A DNA stretch of 10,415 nt from an uncultured Blautia sp. (GTDB lineage Bacteria; Bacillota; Clostridia; Lachnospirales; Lachnospiraceae), in NCBI GenBank assembly GCA_900553515.1, contig USDN01000084.1, positions 1 to 10,415 on the forward strand, given 5' to 3'. Shown here piece by piece: positions 6,083 to 10,415 of this stretch (position 1 is the first letter of the stretch; every line of letters begins with the position of its first letter). The notes beneath the pieces are model-generated. The model made no database searches. It was given only the letters and a program-made list of their open reading frames with translations, and was not told the DNA's origin. A program made the translations under genes and the position numbers.

Positions 6083-6904
6083 ATGAAAAAAAGAGATGCA
6101 TTTTGGTATGCGGGACCTTTTGTTTTATTTTTTATTCCGTATTTACTGACCATAGCTGTCAATGGAATAGAAATGGCAGTTCTGAACCGTACTCCAGACC
6201 CGGAGGAATACATTCCGGTACTTCTTTCACGGCAGATTTCACAGGAGTATGAAGAAGAGACTATTAAAGCTCAGGCGGTGATCACAAGAACAAATTTCCT
6301 GCGCAGGCTTAATGAAGAAAATGCAGCAGATATTCTGAAAGATGCAGAAGAAGAAACGGAAGGACTGCGTTTTTTGTGGAAAGCTCCGGATATAGTTTAC
6401 AGGAAGGCAGCACAGGAAACTCAGGGACAGATACTTACAGCAGAAGGAGAGCTGAAACTGGTGCCCTATCATGAGATCAGCGGGGGACAGACCAGAGATG
6501 GCATGGAAGCTTTTCATAGTAAGGAATACTCATATCTGGAATCTGTGGACAGCAGTATAGATAAGGAGTCCCAATTTTATCTGAACAGTACATATATATC
6601 TGAGCAGCAGATGCCATCAGAGCTGAATATTCGAGAAAGGGAGAAAACAGGTTATGTATCAAGTCTGACAGCAGACGGAGAGTTTCTGGAGGGAGAGAGC
6701 TTTGCCCGTGGAATGGGGCTGGCATCATCAAATTTTACAATCCAGAAGATTGGAAGTGAATTTCGTTTTTTGTCTAAAGGAAAAGGTCATGGGCTGGGTT
6801 TTTCTCAAAACGGAGGAAATGAAATGGCAAAAAAAGGGTGTACATGGAAGGAAATCCTGGAAACATATTTTCCTGCCATGGAAATGGCATCCTATGAAAG
6901 ATAA
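6083..6904 (+). CDS. spoIID: Stage II sporulation protein D (SpoIID), engulfment peptidoglycan enzyme homologue
   Basis: SpoIID is a membrane-anchored lytic transglycosylase of the engulfment machinery that works with SpoIIP and SpoIIM in the mother cell. This 273-residue protein has an N-terminal membrane segment (about 7-29) and the SpoIID/LytB domain: K62-A-Q-A-V-I-T-R-T, then H-E-I-S-G-G-Q-T, then G-K-G-H236-G-L-G-F-S-Q and the W-K-E-I-L-E-T-Y-F-P tail. The start is supported by GGAAG (6072-6076) six bases upstream. Where the family has E-M-P with the catalytic Glu, this protein has R50-Q51-I-S; the spacing from E-Y43 and to K62 is unchanged, so the Glu appears replaced by Gln. spoIIQ lies next downstream, as in other Clostridia. 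Family identity is firm; catalytic activity is uncertain. Confidence 0.9.
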   Translation: MKKRDAFWYAGPFVLFFIPYLLTIAVNGIEMAVLNRTPDPEEYIPVLLSRQISQEYEEETIKAQAVITRTNFLRRLNEENAADILKDAEEETEGLRFLWKAPDIVYRKAAQETQGQILTAEGELKLVPYHEISGGQTRDGMEAFHSKEYSYLESVDSSIDKESQFYLNSTYISEQQMPSELNIREREKTGYVSSLTADGEFLEGESFARGMGLASSNFTIQKIGSEFRFLSKGKGHGLGFSQNGGNEMAKKGCTWKEILETYFPAMEMASYER

Positions 6905-6940
6905 AATCTGGTAAAAAACTGCAGGAAAGAAATGATTCAG

Positions 6941-6970
6941 TGAATAGACTTATATATTCTGGACACCCTA
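6941..6970 (+). promoter_or_regulatory. Putative forespore (sigma-F/sigma-G type) promoter of spoIIQ
   Basis: TGAATA (6941-6946) is followed after 17 bases by CACCCTA (6964-6970). This fits the forespore pattern TGAATA-N17-CATACTA at all six -35 and five of seven -10 positions. SpoIIQ is made in the forespore in Bacillus and C. difficile. A sigma-A-like TATAAA (6969-6974) overlaps the site but has no good -35. Confidence 0.45.
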
Positions 6971-7008
6971 TAAATACAGAAATGATCATAAGTAGAGGTG
7001 AAAGGAAT

Positions 7009-7833
7009 ATGACAAAAAACAAAATCGCAAAGTATATTGCAAACACAGCACTTCTGGCTGTTATTGCAGCAGCCGGGATCGGAGCCTATCAGTTTGGTAC
7101 ATCAAAGCCGGAAAAGGAGATACAGGAAAATAAGGTACTGGCAGAAATGGAGACAGATACAGAAGAATTTCTGGTAGATGCAGGAACGAACCAGGTAGAA
7201 GCAGATATGGAAAATGTAATGGACAATGATCCTGCAGACAGAGAACAGACCAATGAGCAGAATGTAAATACTGAAGGAGAAACAGATCAGGCAGAATCTG
7301 CACAGGAAGAAACATTGCCGTCTGGGGAGGAACAGGAACGTACAGAATCTGAAAATCCAATTGAGGAAGAAAATACAGAAACAGCAGCAGGCGCAGTTTC
7401 CGCTCCTTCTCTTAGTTTTTCTGAAGAGACACAGATGGAGTGGCCGGTAAATGGAAATATTCTGTTGGACTATAATATGGATCAGACGGTATATTTTCCT
7501 ACACTTGACCAGTATAAACTAAGTCCTGCTATTGCAGTTCAGGCGGTGGAAGGCGCTCCGGTCCTGGCATCTGTACCGGGAACTGTTTATTCCATCGAGG
7601 AAAACGCACAGACCGGGACTACAGTTACCATGGAGCTTGGAAGCGGCTATCAGGCTGTTTACGGGCAGCTGAAGGATCTGGCAGTGGAAGAAGGTCAGAC
7701 AGTAGAAAAAGGCACCGTGATCGGCTATATTGCATCTCCTACCAAATATTACAGTGAAGAGGGCAGTAATCTTTATTTTGCCATGAAAAAAGACGGAGAG
7801 CCTGTGGATCCCATTGCTTATCTTCCGGAATAA
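7009..7833 (+). CDS. spoIIQ: SpoIIQ-like forespore protein with catalytically dead M23 (LytM) domain
   Basis: SpoIIQ sits in the forespore membrane and binds SpoIIIAH across the intermembrane space, forming the engulfment and feeding channel. This 274-residue protein has one membrane segment (about 9-30), a strongly acidic, Glu/Gln/Thr-rich linker (about 35-130) and a C-terminal M23-like domain (145-274). The domain keeps the fold pattern G-A-P-V-L-A-S-V-P-G-T-V, V-E-E-G-Q-T-V-E-K-G-T-V-I-G and P-V-D-P. All zinc ligands are gone: K170-L-S-P-A stands for H-x-G-x-D, Y218-G-Q-L for Y-x-H-L, and N254-L-Y-F for H-L-H-F. It should be structural only. The start at 7009 has AGAGGTG (6994-7000) eight bases upstream; the longer frame from 6940 lacks one. 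Position after spoIID supports the name; a generic M23-domain protein is the alternative. Confidence 0.82.
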   Translation: MTKNKIAKYIANTALLAVIAAAGIGAYQFGTSKPEKEIQENKVLAEMETDTEEFLVDAGTNQVEADMENVMDNDPADREQTNEQNVNTEGETDQAESAQEETLPSGEEQERTESENPIEEENTETAAGAVSAPSLSFSEETQMEWPVNGNILLDYNMDQTVYFPTLDQYKLSPAIAVQAVEGAPVLASVPGTVYSIEENAQTGTTVTMELGSGYQAVYGQLKDLAVEEGQTVEKGTVIGYIASPTKYYSEEGSNLYFAMKKDGEPVDPIAYLPE

Positions 7834-7847
7834 ATCAGGAACAGTGA

Positions 7848-7876
7848 TTCACAAAAATTAAAAAACAACGTATAAT
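7848..7876 (+). promoter_or_regulatory. Near-consensus sigma-A promoter firing into a hairpin
   Basis: TTCACA (7848-7853, five of six) is followed after 17 bases by a perfect TATAAT (7871-7876). Transcription would start at about 7882-7884, inside the 5' arm of the hairpin that follows. It is the best sigma-A match in the window, yet no gene starts within 200 bases. Confidence 0.65.
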
Positions 7877-7929
7877 AAAAGCAGGTGGGAATAAAAATCC
7901 GCAGTCGGCAGCTCTCCTACCTGCTTTTT
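7877..7929 (+). terminator. Terminator hairpin after spoIIQ; may also form a roughly 48-nt RNA
   Basis: AAAAGCAGGTGGGA (7877-7890) pairs with TCCTACCTGCTTTT (7915-7928), 14 pairs with one G-T wobble, and five T lie at 7925-7929. The 24-nt loop holds a small CCG/CGG stem (7899-7901/7906-7908). It lies 43 bases after the spoIIQ stop and would end that transcript. A promoter at 7848-7876 would start a tiny RNA in the 5' arm, so the product would be little more than this hairpin. I see no reading frame in it. Confidence 0.65.
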
Positions 7930-7982
7930 CTGTATTCCGCAGTATTTTTCTTTGTGAGATATGCTTTTGGGAATAAGTGATA

Positions 7983-8017
7983 TACATCTAAATACCGGCT
8001 GCTTAATCATAGATGTA
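7983..8017. repeat. Inverted repeat upstream of the GIY-YIG gene
   Basis: TACATCTA (7983-7990) and TAGATGTA (8010-8017) are perfect complements 19 bases apart. It could be an operator or RNA hairpin. Only a weak promoter is seen nearby (TTGGGA 7967-7972, 16 bases, TAAATA 7989-7994), so a regulatory role is tentative. Confidence 0.25.
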
Positions 8018-8033
8018 ATGAAAAGTAATACAG

Positions 8034-8065
8034 GGATGACTGCTGGAAGAGAAAGGCAGTTGTCC
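8034..8065 (+). promoter_or_regulatory. Leader hairpin just before the GIY-YIG ribosome site
   Basis: GGATGACTGC (8034-8043) pairs with GCAGTTGTCC (8056-8065), ten pairs with two wobbles, around a 12-nt loop. Only three T follow, so it is a poor terminator. The AAAGGAG ribosome site (8074-8080) lies eight bases beyond. It may stabilise the mRNA 5' end or act as a weak attenuator. Confidence 0.35.
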
Positions 8066-8086
8066 TTTACATAAAAGGAGCGGAAG

Positions 8087-8329
8087 ATGAATTATACTTA
8101 TATGGTCCGGTGTGGGGACGGAAGTCTTTATACCGGGTGGACAAACTGCCTTGAAAAGCGTCTGAAGGCCCATAACGGGGCAAAAAGCGGAGCGAAATAT
8201 ACCAGGGCGAAGCGTCCGGTAACACTTGCCTATTATGAGGGATTTGCCACGAAAGAAGAGGCTATGAAAAGAGAATGTCAGATTAAAAAGCTTACCCGGA
8301 AACAAAAGGATGCTTTAATGGAATTCTGA
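8087..8329 (+). CDS. GIY-YIG domain protein (UPF0213/YhbQ family)
   Basis: This 80-residue single-domain GIY-YIG nuclease-superfamily protein is close to the size of stand-alone YhbQ/UPF0213 proteins. The GIY strand is represented by Y4-T-Y-M-V and the YIG strand by L14-Y-T-G-W-T. The conserved basic helix follows (K-R25-L-K-A-H-N), and the conserved acidic residue is in K-R-E63-C-Q-I-K-K-L. The expected Tyr, Arg and Glu are therefore all present. Some YhbQ-type proteins are reported to act on DNA, but the cellular role is poorly defined. The start has AAAGGAG (8074-8080) six bases upstream. It appears to be a single gene, convergent with trhA and sharing its terminator. Confidence 0.92.
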   Translation: MNYTYMVRCGDGSLYTGWTNCLEKRLKAHNGAKSGAKYTRAKRPVTLAYYEGFATKEEAMKRECQIKKLTRKQKDALMEF

Positions 8330-8386
8330 AAAAATCTCTCCTTACCCGTCAGAAAGAAAATACTGAAGGATAAGGAGAGATTTTTT
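8330..8386. terminator. Bidirectional terminator between the GIY-YIG gene and trhA
   Basis: AAAAATCTCTCCTTA (8330-8344) pairs perfectly with TAAGGAGAGATTTTT (8371-8385), extended inside by TCAG/CTGA (8349-8352/8363-8366). T runs are present on both strands. The 5' arm begins right after the GIY-YIG stop, and the 3' arm overlaps the trhA stop codon (8385-8387), so both convergent genes use it. Confidence 0.92.
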
Positions 8387-9047
8387 ATAAAGGCATGGTT
8401 GAGATAAAGAAATACATGACGATAAAGTGGCAGGCGCTTCCAAGCATAATGAATACATGAAAGATCTCATGGGAACCGAAGCTTTTGTGCTTTGAATTAA
8501 AGATGGGAAGCTTCAGTCCGTAGATGATTCCACCGATGGTGTAGATAATACCGCCTGCCAGAAGCCAGTTGAACCCGGCTCTGGGAAGAGAATGGAAGAT
8601 GGGGACAAAGGCAAGCACACAGAGCCATCCCATTCCGATATACAGTACGGAGGAAAGCCATTTTGGGCAGTTGATCCAGAAACCTTTCAGCAGAATGCCG
8701 GCTATGGCGATAGTCCATACAAGTCCGCAGAGAATATAACCGACTCTGTTGTGAAGGGCGATGAGGCATATCGGAGTATAGCTTCCTGCGATCATGATAA
8801 AGATCATCATGTGGTCTATTTTACGCAGTCTCCGGTTGACCTTTTCTGTAGAATCTACAGAATGATAAATGGTGCTGGCTGTATATAAAAGGATCATTGT
8901 CAGGATAAATACTGCAAGTGCGGTAATGTGAAGGGTATCTTCTGCACGGGCAGCTTTTATAAGAAGGGGTGCAGCTCCGACACAGGCAAGAAGTACAGCG
9001 ATGCCATGAGTGATCGCGCTCCAAGGGTCTTTCAGTTTCAGTTTCAT
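8385..9047 (-). CDS. trhA: Hemolysin III family / PAQR membrane homeostasis protein TrhA
   Basis: This 220-residue protein has seven likely membrane segments and matches the hemolysin III/YqfA/TrhA branch of the PAQR superfamily. In that family it is linked to membrane energy and lipid homeostasis, and the haemolysin name is historical. Conserved positions include T13-H14-G-I, S58-T-I-Y-H62, D78-H79-M-M-I-F, G-S-Y-T-P (88-92) and the C-terminal H193-E-I-F-H197, with H207 in the last segment. The Ser/His/Asp set matches the metal site of the family. Length (about 210-220) is normal. The start has GGAGG (9056-9060 on the minus strand) eight to nine bases upstream. The gene stands alone, divergent from the LacI-family gene. 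A palindrome near the predicted transcription start suggests repressor control. Confidence 0.95.
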   Translation of the reverse strand: MKLKLKDPWSAITHGIAVLLACVGAAPLLIKAARAEDTLHITALAVFILTMILLYTASTIYHSVDSTEKVNRRLRKIDHMMIFIMIAGSYTPICLIALHNRVGYILCGLVWTIAIAGILLKGFWINCPKWLSSVLYIGMGWLCVLAFVPIFHSLPRAGFNWLLAGGIIYTIGGIIYGLKLPIFNSKHKSFGSHEIFHVFIMLGSACHFIVMYFFISTMPL

Positions 9048-9091
9048 AATAATCGCCTCCTGAATTTTGTCTAAACATAGATGTAAGCATG

Positions 9092-9112
9092 ATGTAGTAA
9101 TTAATACTACAT
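9092..9112. promoter_or_regulatory. Palindromic operator at the trhA transcription start
   Basis: ATGTAGTA (9092-9099) and TACTACAT (9105-9112) are perfect inverted arms separated by ATTAA. On the minus strand this lies just downstream of the predicted trhA transcription start near 9121, where a bound repressor would block initiation. The half-site resembles that of BlaI/MecI repressors, but the arms are in the opposite order. Confidence 0.5.
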
Positions 9113-9127
9113 ATCAAGTATATGACA

Positions 9128-9156
9128 ACTATATATCAAAAATGCATGATTGTAAA
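9128..9156 (-). promoter_or_regulatory. Sigma-A promoter of trhA
   Basis: Read on the minus strand, TTTACA (9156-9151, five of six) is followed after 17 bases by TATAGT (9133-9128, five of six). A second, weaker pair is TTGTCA (9128-9123) with TATTAA (9106-9101), which would overlap the palindrome. The leader from the first promoter would be about 75 bases. Confidence 0.6.
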
Positions 9157-9183
9157 GGGATTTCATAAAATTTTAATAAATAG

Positions 9184-9213
9184 TTTGATAATCAAAATTT
9201 ATAAAGGTATGAG
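9184..9213 (+). promoter_or_regulatory. Candidate promoter and palindrome for the LacI-family gene
   Basis: TTTGAT-A-ATCAAA (9184-9196) is a perfect 13-base palindrome. It contains the -35-like TTGATA (9185-9190), followed after 17 bases by TATGAG (9208-9213, four of six). Binding there would block this promoter. The leader would be about 105 bases. The palindrome lacks the central CG common in LacI-family operators, so autoregulation through it is speculative. Confidence 0.3.
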
Positions 9214-9324
9214 AATTTACTGAACAAAATTATTTTGGGGAAGATTGGCAATATCCTGGAGAAAGACTGGTAAACCGATGATTGATTTGGTAAGATAGAC
9301 ACAGAAGACAAGGGGGGCTCCTTT

Positions 9325-10314
9325 ATGAATATTAACGAGATTGCCAGACTGGCCGGTGTTTCCAGAACAACGGTATCCAGATATTTAAATGACGGATATG
9401 TAAGTGAAGAAAAAAAAGAAAAGATCCGAAAGGTGATTCAGGAAACCGGATATCAGCCCTCTGCTCAGGCGCAGATGCTCCGGACCAAAAAAACAAAACT
9501 GGTGGGGGTGGTTCTTCCAAAGATCAACTCAGACACCATCAGCCGTGAAGTGGCAGGCATCAGTGATATACTGACAAAAAAAGGATATCAGATCATACTG
9601 GCAAATACCAATAATGATATTGAAGAGGAATTGAAGTCTCTTTCTCTTTTTCGGGACAATCAGGTGGACGGTGTGGTGTTTATTGCGACAATGTTTACCA
9701 GAAAGCATAAACAGATGCTGAAAGAATATAAGGTTCCGATTGTGATTCTGGGACAGAAGCTGGAGGGATATCCCTGTGTATATCAGGATGATTATCAGGC
9801 AGCCTATATGATTGCGGATAAGCTTCTGGAATATGGAAAAAATCCCGCTTACATCGGAGTTACAGAAAAGGATGAAGCGGTTGGAGCAAGGCGCAGAAAA
9901 GGGTTTGAGGATGCCTTGAGAAAGCATCAGCTGTCCGTAGATCCGGAAATGATGGAAACAGGAAATTTTACCATGGAGTCAGGGTATGAATGTGCAGAGA
10001 GGATTTTTAAAAGAAATCCGGGGGTAGATTCTCTGATGTGTGCCACAGACACGATGGCAGTAGGAGCCATGACGTATATGAAAGAAAAAGGACTGCGGAT
10101 ACCGGAGGATGTTCAGGTAGTGGGGATCGGAGACGGAACCCCTGGAAAGATCATCGATCCCAGGCTGACAACGGTGCATTTCTTTTATAAAACAAGTGGT
10201 ATGGAGGCTGCATCCATGCTGGTAGATCTTATGGAATCAGAATGCGGCATAAAAAAAGAAATAAAAATGGGATGTGAGATTGTTCTCAGAAAATCCCATA
10301 GAAATTCTCCGTGA
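9325..10314 (+). CDS. LacI-family transcriptional repressor
   Basis: This 329-residue protein is a typical LacI/GalR regulator. The helix-turn-helix (residues 2-21) has I-N-E-I-A-R-L-A-G-V-S-R-T-T-V-S-R-Y-L. The hinge region (about 45-58) ends in L-R-T-K-K-T-K, and a periplasmic-binding-like sensor domain (about 59-320) follows. The start has a very strong AGGGGGG (9311-9317) seven bases upstream. Sequence style recalls sugar regulators such as sucrose-type ScrR, but the ligand cannot be read from the sequence, and no sugar gene is complete in this window. Its target may lie beyond the right edge, where a convergent gene begins. The neighbouring trhA is divergent and could share control through the 277-bp spacer, though trhA is not a usual LacI-family target. 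It ends at a terminator six bases after the stop. Confidence 0.95.
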   Translation: MNINEIARLAGVSRTTVSRYLNDGYVSEEKKEKIRKVIQETGYQPSAQAQMLRTKKTKLVGVVLPKINSDTISREVAGISDILTKKGYQIILANTNNDIEEELKSLSLFRDNQVDGVVFIATMFTRKHKQMLKEYKVPIVILGQKLEGYPCVYQDDYQAAYMIADKLLEYGKNPAYIGVTEKDEAVGARRRKGFEDALRKHQLSVDPEMMETGNFTMESGYECAERIFKRNPGVDSLMCATDTMAVGAMTYMKEKGLRIPEDVQVVGIGDGTPGKIIDPRLTTVHFFYKTSGMEAASMLVDLMESECGIKKEIKMGCEIVLRKSHRNSP

Positions 10315-10320
10315 GAAAAG

Positions 10321-10366
10321 ACCGGGGGAAACCAGAAAACAGGATCTGGCTTCTCCCGGTTTTTTT
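10321..10366. terminator. Terminator shared by the LacI-family gene and a convergent gene
   Basis: ACCGGGGGAAACCAG (10321-10335) pairs with CTGGCTTCTCCCGGT (10346-10360) with one wobble and one mismatch, around a 10-nt loop. Seven T follow (10360-10366). On the minus strand the hairpin is followed by a CTTTTC run, so it can also end the convergent transcript. Confidence 0.92.
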
Positions 10367-10415
10367 ATACGGCTTTAGCCTGTTCAAAACATCTACGCAT
10401 CGTGTAGGTGTTTTG
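10365..10415 (-). CDS. C-terminal end of a convergent gene, cut by the window edge
   Basis: On the minus strand an open frame runs from the window edge to TAA at 10367-10365 and encodes 16 residues ending ...T-M-R-R-C-F-E-Q-A-K-A-V. The stop abuts the shared terminator, as expected for a gene end. The fragment is too short to name a family. A 12-bp inverted repeat (10385-10396/10404-10415) lies within it. Confidence 0.4.
   Translation of the reverse strand, partial: QNTYTMRRCFEQAKAV

Noticed and set aside
6940..7008. Earlier ATG-type start for SpoIIQ adding 23 residues
   Set aside because: It begins inside the predicted forespore promoter, has a GTG/unsupported context and would bury the membrane anchor; 7009 has a strong ribosome site.
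8008..9086. Repeated 11-mer CATAGATGTAA at 8008-8018 and 9076-9086
   Set aside because: Shared 11-mers are expected by chance several times in a 10-kb window; no further similarity flanks them.
9092..9112. BlaI/MecI operator
   Set aside because: The known site is TACTACA followed by TGTAGTA; here the arms come in the reverse order with a 5-base spacer, and no BlaI-type gene is in the window.
9268..9296. Two TGGTAA direct repeats upstream of the LacI-family gene as operator half-sites
   Set aside because: They are direct rather than inverted, and the best inverted pairing has only three or four bases.
10385..10415. 12-bp inverted repeat at the right edge as a terminator
   Set aside because: It lies inside an open minus-strand frame that ends at 10365 and has only four T after it; a better terminator is at 10321-10366.

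Overview
The window looks like the chromosome of a spore-forming Clostridia, most likely Lachnospiraceae. The evidence is an A+T-rich Gram-positive gene style with strong AGGAGG-type ribosome sites, a tRNA without an encoded CCA end, and an adjacent spoIID-spoIIQ sporulation pair. I see no insertion sequence, phage gene or CRISPR array. The genus is not resolvable from the sequence alone.

Layout. Positions 1-95 hold the 3' part of a tRNA-Lys(TTT) and its terminator. Positions 120-5477 hold a co-directional operon behind a good sigma-A promoter: GNAT acetyltransferase, acyl carrier protein, MBOAT membrane O-acyltransferase, DltA-like adenylating ligase, and a membrane-anchored SGNH/DltD-like protein. 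Together these form a complete acyl-transfer relay. The ligase activates an acid and loads it on the carrier protein, the MBOAT passes it across the membrane, and the SGNH protein hands it to an extracellular acceptor. The ligase, however, lacks the two residues that define D-alanine recognition in DltA, the MBOAT is nearer to AlgI in size, and a GNAT enzyme leads the operon. The system may therefore attach something other than D-alanine.

Positions 5491-5905 hold an unrecognised 105-residue basic, membrane-anchored protein. Its ribosome site and start codon sit in one arm of a perfect 10-bp inverted repeat that closes a structured leader. A strong bidirectional terminator follows at 5932-5977.

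Positions 6027-7833 are the sporulation block: spoIID behind a sigma-E-like promoter and spoIIQ behind a forespore-type promoter. By family alignment from memory, SpoIID has Gln where the catalytic Glu is expected and SpoIIQ has lost all M23 metal ligands. Positions 7834-8086 contain a near-consensus promoter firing directly into a terminator hairpin, which would give a roughly 48-nt RNA.

Positions 8087-9047 hold a small GIY-YIG domain protein convergent with a TrhA/hemolysin III membrane protein; they share a terminator. The 277-bp divergent region 9048-9324 carries a trhA promoter with a palindromic operator and leads into a LacI-family repressor gene (9325-10314). The window ends with a shared terminator and the last codons of a convergent gene cut by the window edge.
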